Shown: one piece after another, positions 8,596 through 17,154 of the stretch
How the letters are laid out: the number at the start of each line of letters is the position of its first letter
How positions within the stretch are numbered: position 1 is the stretch's first letter
Assembly (NCBI GenBank): GCA_958347955.1
Contig: CATVXH010000010.1
Span: forward strand, 10,766-74,765
DNA: 64,000 bases
Direction: 5' to 3'
Origin: an uncultured Sutterella sp.
GTDB taxonomy: Bacteria > Pseudomonadota > Gammaproteobacteria > Burkholderiales > Burkholderiaceae_F
Notes under the pieces: generated by a model
What the model was told of the DNA's origin: nothing
The model's database searches: none
The model's input: only the letters and a program-made list of their open reading frames with translations
Made by a program: the position numbers and the translations under genes

Positions 8596-9492
8596 ATGAT
8601 GAAGCAATCGCTTTGGGCGCTCGCGGCTGCCGCCTGCTTTTCATTCATGGCGGTTTTTGTCAAACTGTGCAGCGGCCATTTCGGATCCTTGGAACTTGTC
8701 TTCTACCGCTCTTTGATCGGTATCGTCACCATCACGATGTTTGTGCGTTCCCAAGGGCTCACGCTTCGCACGCAGCATCTGGGCGGTCACATCAAACGCG
8801 CCATCCTCGGCACCATATCCGTGGGACTCTGGTTTTTCACCATCGGTGAAATGCCGCTTGGCACCAATATGACATTGATTTATACGACGCCGCTTTTCAT
8901 GGCCGCCAATTTCATCATTTTGGCTTTTATTAAAAAGGAATCCGCCCCGTGGGGCGTGATATTGGCCATTCTTTTCGGTTTCGCGGGCGTCTCCACTGTT
9001 TTGCAGCCCACATTTGACGAGGGCTATCTGGTTCCTGCCCTGATCTGCCTTTTCGTGGCATTTATTGACCTGATCGTTTATTGGCAAATCAAAGAATTGG
9101 GCAACCTTAAAGAACCGTCCTGGCGGATCGTTTTTTATTTCTCCGTGTTTGGCGCCGCCTTTGGCGTGATCGGCAGCTATATTCTAGAAGACGGTATGCA
9201 CATGCCGACTTTAGAGTCCGGCGCTTACCTCATCGGCATGGGGATTTGCGCCACGCTCGGACAGATTTGCACCACGCGCTCCTATGCCTACGGCAATATG
9301 CTTTTAAGCTCCTGCCTGGGTTTCTCCGCCATCCCATTCTCGGCGCTCGTCAGTTTCGCGCTCTTTAGCGAAACCGTTACAATGGTTGGACTCGCGGGCA
9401 TGGTCATGATTATCATCGCCGGTGTCTGCGCAACGATTTACACCAAACGAACGGAAGCGGCCAATAGAGCCCGCGCGGCCTCCGCCTCCTGA
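8596..9492 (+). CDS. EamA/DMT-family transporter
   Basis: This 298-residue protein has about ten membrane helices in two EamA repeats. The first helix reads W-A-L-A-A-A-A-C-F-S-F-M-A-V-F-V-K and is followed by the typical E-x-x-F-Y-R segment of the family. An AAAGGA ribosome-binding site precedes the ATG. It differs enough from the divergent EamA gene at 7473-8447 to be a separate transporter rather than a recent copy. The two share a short, about 150-bp, promoter region and may be co-regulated. Substrate unknown. Confidence 0.87.
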   Translation: MMKQSLWALAAAACFSFMAVFVKLCSGHFGSLELVFYRSLIGIVTITMFVRSQGLTLRTQHLGGHIKRAILGTISVGLWFFTIGEMPLGTNMTLIYTTPLFMAANFIILAFIKKESAPWGVILAILFGFAGVSTVLQPTFDEGYLVPALICLFVAFIDLIVYWQIKELGNLKEPSWRIVFYFSVFGAAFGVIGSYILEDGMHMPTLESGAYLIGMGICATLGQICTTRSYAYGNMLLSSCLGFSAIPFSALVSFALFSETVTMVGLAGMVMIIIAGVCATIYTKRTEAANRARAASAS

Positions 9493-9519
9493 TTTTTCTT
9501 TTTTCCAAGAGGTTTTAAC

Positions 9520-9864
9520 ATGGATAAGAAAGAACCCCAAGAAGTTCAAAAAGAACAAGCCGCTCAACAAGAACCCAACGTGTGGGTTTGCGACGCTGTC
9601 GGTGTCACGCATTGCGATGTGAGCGACAAGGGCGTGATTTATACGGTCACCTGGACTGACTTTATGGGTCTGCAACACTCCGCTAAAGTCAAACGCGAAG
9701 ACTGCTACTTTGATTTCCAAAATGTCTTGAAGACTTTGGTGAAAGGCGGCTACCGCTACAACACCATGATCGCTCAAGCCCCTGCGATCATTCAGCAACG
9801 CCTCACCGCTTTCCGCCCGACACAAGAGAGCGTGAAAAAGGCGCTTGAAGCCATGAAAAAATAA
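9520..9864 (+). CDS. Small soluble protein of unknown function
   Basis: This 114-residue protein has a Lys/Glu/Gln-rich N-terminal tail of about 20 residues, a short beta-rich core (V-W-V-C-D-A-V-G-V-T-H-C) with three Cys residues overall, and a helical C-terminus. There is no signal peptide or membrane segment. An AGAGG ribosome-binding site sits before the ATG, 27 bp after the EamA gene, and a strong terminator follows, so it is likely the last gene of that transcript. I recognise no family. Confidence 0.65.
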   Translation: MDKKEPQEVQKEQAAQQEPNVWVCDAVGVTHCDVSDKGVIYTVTWTDFMGLQHSAKVKREDCYFDFQNVLKTLVKGGYRYNTMIAQAPAIIQQRLTAFRPTQESVKKALEAMKK

Positions 9865-9887
9865 TCTTGAATAGGTTTTCAAGATTA

Positions 9888-9919
9888 AGGCGAAGTCCGT
9901 AGCGCTTCGCCTTTTTTTT
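9888..9919 (+). terminator. Intrinsic terminator
   Basis: An 8-bp stem AGGCGAAG/CTTCGCCT (9888-9895 with 9905-9912) is followed by a run of T residues. It ends the EamA/small-protein transcript. Confidence 0.9.
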
Positions 9920-10015
9920 CGTCCGCTTAACGGATTTTGCCTAGAAATCGGCCATCAAAAGATCGCCTTACTCATCTATATTGAAGAAATGCAAATGAAA
10001 ATGAAAGGATGACTG

Positions 10016-11218
10016 ATGAGCGATTCTCTATTTTCCCGTGTGGACGCGGTGCCCGACGATCCCATTTTGAGCCTAACAGGAAAATTCTTGGCCGATCCGA
10101 GAAGTTGTAAAGTCAATCTGGGCGTGGGCATGTATTTAAACGAAGACGGTGTCACTCCCGTTTTAGACGTGGTGCGCGAAGCAAAAGAGGCTATTTTAAA
10201 AGACCAACAGCCGCACACCTATATCCCTCAAACAGGCCTTCCCCTTTATGACAGCCTGGTGCAAAAACTTATTTTCGGCTCCGACAGTGAAATTGTCGCA
10301 ACCAAACGAGCCGTCACCATTCAAACGTTAGGCGGCACGGGCGCTTTAAAACTCGGCGTTGATCTCATGCGCAGCGCGTGCGCACTGACGCTTGGCGCCA
10401 CCTCAAAACCCACCTGGACCAATCACAACGACATCTTGTCCCTTGCGGGCTTTAAGGTAACAGGCTACCGTTATTACAACTCAGAAACAAAGACCGTTGA
10501 TTTTGAAGCGATGCGGGAGGACTTGCTTGCGCTGCCCGAGAAAACCCTTGTCATATTGCATGCCTGCTGCCATAACCCGACAGGCTACGATCTTGAGCCG
10601 TCTCAATGGGAAGAAGTCATCGAGATTTGCCGCGCTCGTAACTTGGTGCCTTTTTTAGACATGGCCTACCAAGGTTTTAAAGCTGGACTTGAAGAAGACG
10701 CCCAAACAATCCGTCTTTTTGCAAAGTCGGGATTAAGTTTTCTGGCCGCCTCCTCTTTTTCCAAATCATTTAACCTCTACGGGGAACGCGTCGGCGCTTT
10801 GACTGTGGTGACGCAATCTGAAGACGAAGCGCTTCGCGTAAAAAGTCATTTGAAGCGTTGCGCGAGAGCCAACTACTCCAATCCTCCGTCCTTCGGCGCC
10901 CGCATTGTTGAAAGAGTGCTTTCAGACCCGGAGAAATTCGCCGCGTGGGAAAAAGAATTGACCTGTATGCGAAACCGTATTTTGAAAATGCGACAAGCCT
11001 TGGCCGATGAAATGCTCGCTCTCGGCGCCAAACGCAATTTCTCTTTTGTCACCCGTCAGGCGGGCATGTTCTCGTTCACCGGCTTTACACCCGAGCAAGT
11101 TGACCGACTGGCCGAAGAGTTCGGGATCTACGCGGTTCGGAACGGACGAATTTGCGTCTGCGGCCTCAATGAACACAATGTGTCTTATGTTGCCAGAAGT
11201 TTTACATCGGTCTTGTGA
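10016..11218 (+). CDS. Class I aspartate/aromatic aminotransferase
   Basis: This 400-residue PLP enzyme of fold type I is closest in appearance to the AspC/TyrB group, which interconverts aspartate, tyrosine or phenylalanine with their 2-oxo acids using 2-oxoglutarate. Visible features are the N-terminal N-L-G-V-G-M-Y, C-C-H-N-P-T-G, and the PLP lysine K250 in S-K-S-F-N-L-Y-G-E-R-V-G. The length matches E. coli AspC and TyrB (about 396-397). The aspartate and aromatic enzymes cannot be separated by eye, so I give no symbol. An AAAGGA site precedes the ATG, and a terminator follows the stop. It appears monocistronic. Confidence 0.92.
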   Translation: MSDSLFSRVDAVPDDPILSLTGKFLADPRSCKVNLGVGMYLNEDGVTPVLDVVREAKEAILKDQQPHTYIPQTGLPLYDSLVQKLIFGSDSEIVATKRAVTIQTLGGTGALKLGVDLMRSACALTLGATSKPTWTNHNDILSLAGFKVTGYRYYNSETKTVDFEAMREDLLALPEKTLVILHACCHNPTGYDLEPSQWEEVIEICRARNLVPFLDMAYQGFKAGLEEDAQTIRLFAKSGLSFLAASSFSKSFNLYGERVGALTVVTQSEDEALRVKSHLKRCARANYSNPPSFGARIVERVLSDPEKFAAWEKELTCMRNRILKMRQALADEMLALGAKRNFSFVTRQAGMFSFTGFTPEQVDRLAEEFGIYAVRNGRICVCGLNEHNVSYVARSFTSVL

Positions 11219-11236
11219 ATTTAATTGATAGAAACG

Positions 11237-11271
11237 GGGCGATTTTCCGACTCAGGCAAATCGCCCATTTT
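11237..11271 (+). terminator. Terminator of the aminotransferase gene
   Basis: A 9-bp stem GGGCGATTT/AAATCGCCC (11237-11245 with 11258-11266) is followed by A and a T run. Confidence 0.85.
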
Positions 11272-11374
11272 TAGCTTAAATCAAAGTTTGGTTTTCTCGC
11301 GAACACCATTATTTAATTTATGTTATCTCCAAAAAATCAATGTGTTGGTTTTAGATCAATAGCACATTATTAGG

Positions 11375-11397
11375 GTTTTCCAGAGCTCTCGGAGAAC
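11375..11397. promoter_or_regulatory. Imperfect inverted repeat upstream of the autotransporter
   Basis: The sequence around a central AGAGCTCT reads as an interrupted dyad (GTTTTCCAGAG and CTCTCGGAGAAC, with one mismatch and one bulge), about 70 bp before the autotransporter start. It could be an operator or a leader hairpin; nothing further supports either. Confidence 0.3.
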
Positions 11398-11451
11398 TTG
11401 ATGGCTGAGATAAGTTTTGGGAAAATTCCACTACTCATTAACACAAACTAA

Positions 11452-13914
11452 GTGAGAGATCAAAATGCGATATGCCCCCCCCAGAACACATTTAAAAAAA
11501 ATTTAGTTGCCCTATCAGTTGTTACGGCGCTGTCTTTACTGAACACAAATGTTTACGCGGAAGATTTTATCTACAAACTAGGGACACCAGAAGACTATAA
11601 CCCTTATATTGACGACGTACTGAAGATAGATAATAGTTTTGACTCAAAAATTTTTGACAATATCGACATTGAATTGACGCCTCCCATTGCGAATGATCGT
11701 TACACAGTATCTGTAGCAGATGGGAAATCTTTAATTGTCAACGGTGATACCTCAATCAAATTGCATGCTACAACAATTGAATCTGGAGACGATATAGGAA
11801 CAAATGCGCTTTACGCAGTTGGTGATGATTCGACCATTTCTTTAAATGGGAATGTGACTATTATTGATTTCCATGATGTTCCTTCCGAGGATTCCGGTAA
11901 TACTGTCGGCGCCAATGCGGTTTATGCTAAGGAAAATGCCTCAATTAACCTCGGTTCAGAAGGAACTAAAACCGTCGTTTGGGCTCTAGCTGAGAAACCT
12001 GATTCCATCAGTGCGAAATTTGGAGGAAAAGTCCATATCAAATCAACCCACAATCAAATTGTCGGCAACATTGACACGCTTCAAACAGACTTGGGAACTG
12101 CCGGTTCAAGTATTACAGCTAAATTTTCTGGCTCTGACTCTTTCTGGTTCGGAGACGAACAAACTTTCAGTAATGTGAAGTCAATAGCATTGGGGGACCT
12201 TGAAATAGCTTTAGATGGAAAAGATGGTGTCCAGAAATTGCTTGACAAAAAATTCGGCGAGTTGGACATTCCTGATAATGTGGTTCTTCGTCAACTATTG
12301 GACCAGGTAATAGACGGGATAAAGACTACATATGGTGGGCAATTTGCAGAGAACGTTGAGTTAACTTTTGAAAACGGCGCCCAATGGACCTATTTCGGCG
12401 ATAGTGAGCTTTTAAAAAAGCCTGTTGGTAATCTCGGAGAGGTTTCGCTTACTACAATACCCAAAAGAATCAGCTCCATCATATTAAACGGTGGCATAGT
12501 TAACCTTTTTGATGAAGACATTCAGAACAAATGGAAAGAAATCGGTTTATCTGACCTTTGGCCTGAACTAAAAGATGTCAATCACGATCACGACTATGTC
12601 CGTATCGGTCACCTCAAAGGCAATGGCGGTATTTTCCGACTTGATTTGAATTCTGATGATCAATCGAAAAGCGACATGATTTTTATTGAGTCTTTGTCTG
12701 CCGGTACTCACTTCATTGAGCCTTACCGTCCTCAAGATTTAACTTCAGTTTCAGATTCCAACCGCCTGACCTTTGCCTTTACCAGTAAAGATGCCGCCGG
12801 TGTTTCCTTCGCCGATAAACAAAACATTTATGGTGAATCACTTTACGACTATGAGCTTGGCATCAGCTCTGAGGTCATTGATGAAAACAACCGGGAATTG
12901 ATTGATAAGCTTGAAGAAATCGTTAAAAACAACTACGACACTTTTACCGATTTTGACATCAATGATTATTTAAACGGTAGGTATTGGTACATCAACCGCC
13001 TGTTAGTGAAGCAGTCCGCCGCCGCTATCGGCATGCGTTCTGCGGGCTACGCGAGCTACGACGCCGCGGTCAGCATGGACCGTCACGACAGACGACTTCA
13101 GGACGCCGTTTTCCAAAACGAAAATAAAGAAGGCCTTTGGACACGTATCCAATACGGTGAAGTCGGTGCCGAGCATCTCTATAACGCCGATCTCACCACG
13201 GTTTATGTTGGTTACGAAACCCCCACTTCCGACAACAACCGCTTGGGCGTGAGCTTCGCCTACACCGACGGTAACTCGGATTTCCAAGATCTCAAGGGCT
13301 CGGGAGAACTCAAACGCTATGAAGCGTCCGTCTACGACACGCTCACTTTCGGTCCCCATTACTTGGACTTCGTTGCCCGATTCGGTCAGGTGGATAACGA
13401 ATTTAATGTCGTCAATCAAAGCGGCGCCCTGAGCACTAGCGGCTCCTTTGATCAAAAGTACGCCGCGGTTTCCGCTGAGTACGGCTACCGTCTCATCGAC
13501 ACCCACAATGTGTTCATCGAACCGCAATTGCAAATCCAAGCGGCTTACCTTGACGACTACAGCTACAAGACCGAGCGCAACATGCGGGTGAAAGCTGAAA
13601 ATGACGTGAGCGTCATCGGCAGAGCGGGATTCAGAGCCGGCAAATATTTCCGCGCCGCGGATAAAACCGGTGAACTTTATGCCCGGGCGGATGTCCTGCA
13701 TCAATTCACCGACGGTCAGGATGCAAAATTTAGCGACCTTGAAAGCCAAGTCGGTGTTGTCTGGGGTGACAAGGACACTTGGGCGACGTTCGGTGTCGGC
13801 GGCTACATGAATTGGAAGGACAACGTTACTGTTCAATTGGATGTGGAAAGAACTGCCGGTGGAGAGACAATCGACACATGGCAAGTTTCCGGTCGGTTGA
13901 ATTACCTCTTCTAA
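11452..13914 (+). CDS. Autotransporter (type V) outer-membrane protein, probably phase-variable
   Basis: This 820-residue protein has three parts: a signal peptide (hydrophobic A-L-S-V-V-T-A-L-S-L-L, cleavage expected after V-Y-A, near residue 37), a beta-rich passenger to about residue 530, and a C-terminal autotransporter barrel (about 550-820) ending in L-N-Y-L-F. The barrel inserts in the outer membrane and moves the passenger to the surface. The only open start is a GTG at 11452, directly after an in-frame TAA and without a good ribosome-binding site. An ATG at 11465 with a GAGAG site is one frame off because of a C8 tract. The passenger is AT-rich and the barrel is not. Passenger function is unknown. 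Confidence 0.88.
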   Translation: MRDQNAICPPQNTFKKNLVALSVVTALSLLNTNVYAEDFIYKLGTPEDYNPYIDDVLKIDNSFDSKIFDNIDIELTPPIANDRYTVSVADGKSLIVNGDTSIKLHATTIESGDDIGTNALYAVGDDSTISLNGNVTIIDFHDVPSEDSGNTVGANAVYAKENASINLGSEGTKTVVWALAEKPDSISAKFGGKVHIKSTHNQIVGNIDTLQTDLGTAGSSITAKFSGSDSFWFGDEQTFSNVKSIALGDLEIALDGKDGVQKLLDKKFGELDIPDNVVLRQLLDQVIDGIKTTYGGQFAENVELTFENGAQWTYFGDSELLKKPVGNLGEVSLTTIPKRISSIILNGGIVNLFDEDIQNKWKEIGLSDLWPELKDVNHDHDYVRIGHLKGNGGIFRLDLNSDDQSKSDMIFIESLSAGTHFIEPYRPQDLTSVSDSNRLTFAFTSKDAAGVSFADKQNIYGESLYDYELGISSEVIDENNRELIDKLEEIVKNNYDTFTDFDINDYLNGRYWYINRLLVKQSAAAIGMRSAGYASYDAAVSMDRHDRRLQDAVFQNENKEGLWTRIQYGEVGAEHLYNADLTTVYVGYETPTSDNNRLGVSFAYTDGNSDFQDLKGSGELKRYEASVYDTLTFGPHYLDFVARFGQVDNEFNVVNQSGALSTSGSFDQKYAAVSAEYGYRLIDTHNVFIEPQLQIQAAYLDDYSYKTERNMRVKAENDVSVIGRAGFRAGKYFRAADKTGELYARADVLHQFTDGQDAKFSDLESQVGVVWGDKDTWATFGVGGYMNWKDNVTVQLDVERTAGGETIDTWQVSGRLNYLF
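11465..11506 (+). repeat. Homopolymer tracts C8 and A8 at the autotransporter start: candidate phase switch
   Basis: The C tract is at 11475-11482 and the A tract at 11494-11501. The well-placed ATG at 11465 opens a frame that stops at TAG 11504-11506. Gaining one base, or losing two, in either tract would join this ATG to the long autotransporter frame and give a canonical signal peptide starting M-R-Y-A-P-P. Slippage at such tracts is a known on/off switch for surface proteins in other bacteria. Confidence 0.6.
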
Positions 13915-13933
13915 TTACTGTCTGTCGACAATG

Positions 13934-13968
13934 GGCGGCAAGTCTTCAAACGGCTTGCCGCCTTTTTT
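13934..13968 (+). terminator. Terminator of the autotransporter gene
   Basis: A 9-bp stem GGCGGCAAG/CTTGCCGCC (13934-13942 with 13954-13962) is followed by six T residues. Confidence 0.9.
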
Positions 13969-14337
13969 CAGAACCGAAAAGTCATTATTACTACATTGTT
14001 TTTAATACCTGACCCTGATGGCTTTCTGGAAAGTATCTTATCTCTGGGATTAACTCCGGATTGCACTTGGTGTAGCTCGGCTCACACCACGGCGGATTAA
14101 AATTTTTGCTCTTATTCCAACTTTAAAAAATAGCAAGCTTTTTCTTCCTCCTGTATCTAGTGACCTTTATACTTCCGGAGTTTCCAACTTTTCGACTTCA
14201 TTCTGGATCTGAAGTTCGTCAGAAATTGAGAAAAAGCGGTTTGAAATCCGTTGAATGCCCTCAGAAATCTCCATAGGTCCCGCTTTCTGGGTTAAAATTA
14301 GCCTCTGTTTTGATGATTGATTTTTAAGAGATTTTCA
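13969..14337. other. Non-coding stretch with no recognised feature
   Basis: This stretch lies between the autotransporter terminator and prmB. No frame of coding character is seen. A short TGGTGT/ACACCA hairpin near 14069-14095 is present without a T tract. The last 60 bp presumably hold the prmB promoter, but no convincing -35/-10 pair was found. Confidence 0.4.
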
Positions 14338-15240
14338 ATGATTACCGATAATGACGTTCATCAGTGCCGTCTGCAAACCATCCGTGATGTCATCCGTTAC
14401 GCGATGACTCAGTTTGAAACCCATGATATTTTCTGCGGACACGGTTGCGCGAACACCTACGAAGAAGCTTATTTTCTTGTTCTGCGTTCTCTGAAACTGA
14501 ATTTTGAAGACTCCGACCGTTTCTGGGACGCCCGTGTCTCCAATGCCGAATTGAAGATGCTTCTTGAACGCATTGAAAAGCGCGCTGTCGAAAAAGTGCC
14601 CACACCTTATCTTCTGAAAGAAGCCTGGCTGATTGATCACCCCTTTTACTGTGATGAGCGCGTGTTGATTCCCCGCTCCTACATCGCCGAACTCCTAAAA
14701 GATGAGTTGGCCCCTTGGGTGTCCAACCCCGACAATGTCACGAGTGTGCTTGATCTTTGCACGGGATCGGCCTGCCTTGGAATCATTGCGGCCGAAGTGT
14801 TCCCCAATGCCAAAGTGGATTGCGTGGATATCAGCAAGGACGCTCTTGAAGTCGCCAAAATCAATGTGCAGCGCTACGGCATGCAGGATCGCATTGAACT
14901 CATTGAAAGCGACCTGTTTAACAATTTAGGCGATCGTCAATACGATGTCATTATCAGCAATCCTCCGTACGTGACTCAGGAAGCCATGGACAATCTGCCC
15001 GGAGAATACCGCCATGAACCCGCCCTTGCTTTAGGGGCCGGTGACGACGGTCTTGACATTGTCCGGCGCCTAATGACCGACTCCAAAGCTCACCTTACCA
15101 ACCGCGGTGTCTTGGTGGTTGAAGTGGGCGACGGCAGAGAAGCTTGTGAGGCGGCTTATCCCAAGGTGCCATTTACGTGGCTAGCCACCGAGAACGAAGA
15201 TGCCATGGTCTACCTTTTGCGAAAGGATGAACTTCCGTAA
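14338..15240 (+). CDS. prmB: Ribosomal protein L3 N5-glutamine methyltransferase PrmB
   Basis: This 300-residue SAM-dependent enzyme methylates a conserved Gln in ribosomal protein L3 during 50S assembly. Visible are an N-terminal helical substrate domain, the SAM loop D-L-C-T-G-S-A-C-L-G near residue 139, and the glutamine-methyltransferase signature N-P-P-Y near residue 207. Length and the N-terminal T-x-x-D/E-A segment fit PrmB better than the release-factor enzyme PrmC, which is shorter. The ATG at 14338 has an AAGAGA site; a TTG at 14317 in frame is less likely. Its stop overlaps the next start by one base. Confidence 0.88.
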   Translation: MITDNDVHQCRLQTIRDVIRYAMTQFETHDIFCGHGCANTYEEAYFLVLRSLKLNFEDSDRFWDARVSNAELKMLLERIEKRAVEKVPTPYLLKEAWLIDHPFYCDERVLIPRSYIAELLKDELAPWVSNPDNVTSVLDLCTGSACLGIIAAEVFPNAKVDCVDISKDALEVAKINVQRYGMQDRIELIESDLFNNLGDRQYDVIISNPPYVTQEAMDNLPGEYRHEPALALGAGDDGLDIVRRLMTDSKAHLTNRGVLVVEVGDGREACEAAYPKVPFTWLATENEDAMVYLLRKDELP

Positions 15241-17138
15241 TGCTTAGACTCCAAGACGTCAGTCTCATGCGAGGCGTGCGGGTGCTTTACTCGCACGCCA
15301 CACTTTTGGCCAATCCCGGTGAAAGAATCGGATTGGTGGGTGAAAACGGCTGCGGAAAATCCAGCCTTCTGGCCGCGATCTTAGGCGACGTGGCGCTTGA
15401 AGCGGGAGAAATTTCCGCACCCTCTCCCGAAAATATCGGTCACGTTGCTCAAGACATCGACACCGTTGACGATATCGCCATTGACTGGGTGCTCTCCGGC
15501 CACGCTCCCCTGATGGCCGCCAAAAAAGCCCTGGCGGACGCGCGCGATGACATGAGCGCGGCCGCGGCTCACGCAAGCCTCGCTGAATTAAATGAAGGAG
15601 CAATCTCCGCCCAGGCAAAAATCATTTTGCATGGATTGGGCTTTACTGAAGAGATGACAACGCACCGCGTCAAGGACTTCTCCGGCGGTTGGCGAAACCG
15701 TCTGGCTTTAGCCCGCGCACTGATGTGCCCGGCGGAGCTCCTTCTTCTCGACGAACCCACAAACCACTTGGACTTGGACAGCGTCATTTGGTTGGAAGCG
15801 TGGCTCAAGCGCCAGCACGCCACCACGGTCATCATCAGTCACGACCGCGAGTTCCTCGACCGCTGTGTGAGCACAATTTGGAGTATTGAAGACAACACCA
15901 TCCGGCGCTACGCGGGCAACTACAGCGCCTATGAGGCAATGCGCGTTGAAAGGCTTCGCTTGCAAGACGCCGCTGCCAAGGCTTACGAACGGGAAAGCGC
16001 GCACCTGCAGTCTTTTATCGACCGGTTCCGCTACAAGGCAACTAAAGCCCGTCAGGCGCAATCCCGCATCAAGATGCTGGAACGCTTAAAAGCGGTCGAA
16101 CCGGTTCGCGCCACCCGAGAATGGCGTTTTGAGTTTTTGGAGCCTGAGCGTTTGCCCGAACACTTGGTTGAGGCGCAAAACGTGACATTGGGATACGAAG
16201 ACAAAGCCATTATCAGCGAAGTGAAGTTTTCGATTCGGGCGGGTGAGAGAATCGGCGTGCTTGGTGTGAACGGCGCCGGTAAATCCACTCTGATTAAAGG
16301 GATCTGCCAAGAGCTCCGTCCCATGCAGGGCGAATTTCGTTTCGGACAGGGACTTAAGATCGGTTATTTTGCCCAACACCAGCTAGAGCAATTGCGAGAG
16401 GATGAAACGCCGCTTGAACATTTAAGACATAAGGCGCCCGATGAACGCGAGCAAGTGCTCAGAGATTTTTTGGGACGCTTTAAGTTTTCAGGCGACATGG
16501 TTAATTCACCCGTGAAGCCTTTCTCGGGCGGCGAGAAAGCGCGCCTTGCGCTTGCGCTTTTAGCCTGGGACAAACCCAATCTCATCGTGCTGGACGAACC
16601 GACGAACCACCTCGACATGCAAACCCGAGAAGCGCTGACAATGGCTCTGTCCTCTTTCGGGGGGTCCGTGCTCCTCGTTTCCCACGACAGACACCTTCTT
16701 GCCGCCGTCACCGAACGGCTGATGCTGGTGCATGAAGGGAAAGTGACCGAATTTGACGGTGATCTGGATGACTACGCCAAACTTGTTTTGGAGAGCCGCA
16801 AAGCCAGCCTTGCCGCCGATAAAGTGAAAAACGACACCACCTCTGCCACAGTCAATAAACGTGAAGTTCGTCAACAGGCAGCCCTTGAACGTCAACGCAT
16901 CGCCAATCTTAAGAAACCGCTTCAAAAAGAATTGGCTCTCGTTGAAAAAAAACTCAATCCTTTAAGCGATGAATTAAAAGCGTTGGATGAAAAATTGGCC
17001 GACACCGATTTTTACACTCAGGGCGATCAAGATGAAGTCGCCCGGGCGCTTAAACGCCGCGGAGAGCTTAGCGCTCAAGTTGAGACGCTCGAATCGCGTT
17101 GGTTGGAACTTTCCGAAGCTATTGAAGCAGTGGTTTAA
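15240..17138 (+). CDS. yheS: ABC-F family ATPase, YheS-like
   Basis: This 632-residue soluble protein has two ATP-binding cassettes. Walker A motifs are G-E-N-G-C-G-K-S (about residue 35) and G-V-N-G-A-G-K-S (about 340). Signature motifs are F-S-G-G-W and F-S-G-G-E-K, and Walker B motifs are followed by D-E-P-T-N-H-L-D in both halves. An interdomain linker and a C-terminal coiled coil (about 540-630) complete the ABC-F pattern; no membrane segments exist. ABC-F proteins bind the ribosomal E site and relieve stalled translation. Overall length and the first Walker region resemble E. coli YheS more than Uup or EttA. It overlaps prmB by one base, so the two ribosome-linked genes form an operon. 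Confidence 0.88.
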   Translation: MLRLQDVSLMRGVRVLYSHATLLANPGERIGLVGENGCGKSSLLAAILGDVALEAGEISAPSPENIGHVAQDIDTVDDIAIDWVLSGHAPLMAAKKALADARDDMSAAAAHASLAELNEGAISAQAKIILHGLGFTEEMTTHRVKDFSGGWRNRLALARALMCPAELLLLDEPTNHLDLDSVIWLEAWLKRQHATTVIISHDREFLDRCVSTIWSIEDNTIRRYAGNYSAYEAMRVERLRLQDAAAKAYERESAHLQSFIDRFRYKATKARQAQSRIKMLERLKAVEPVRATREWRFEFLEPERLPEHLVEAQNVTLGYEDKAIISEVKFSIRAGERIGVLGVNGAGKSTLIKGICQELRPMQGEFRFGQGLKIGYFAQHQLEQLREDETPLEHLRHKAPDEREQVLRDFLGRFKFSGDMVNSPVKPFSGGEKARLALALLAWDKPNLIVLDEPTNHLDMQTREALTMALSSFGGSVLLVSHDRHLLAAVTERLMLVHEGKVTEFDGDLDDYAKLVLESRKASLAADKVKNDTTSATVNKREVRQQAALERQRIANLKKPLQKELALVEKKLNPLSDELKALDEKLADTDFYTQGDQDEVARALKRRGELSAQVETLESRWLELSEAIEAVV

Positions 17139-17154
17139 CATTCTCAATAACATT

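Noticed and set aside
13969..14337. Small gene or RNA in the gap before prmB
   Set aside because: Only short frames without a ribosome-binding site and one weak hairpin without a T tract were seen.
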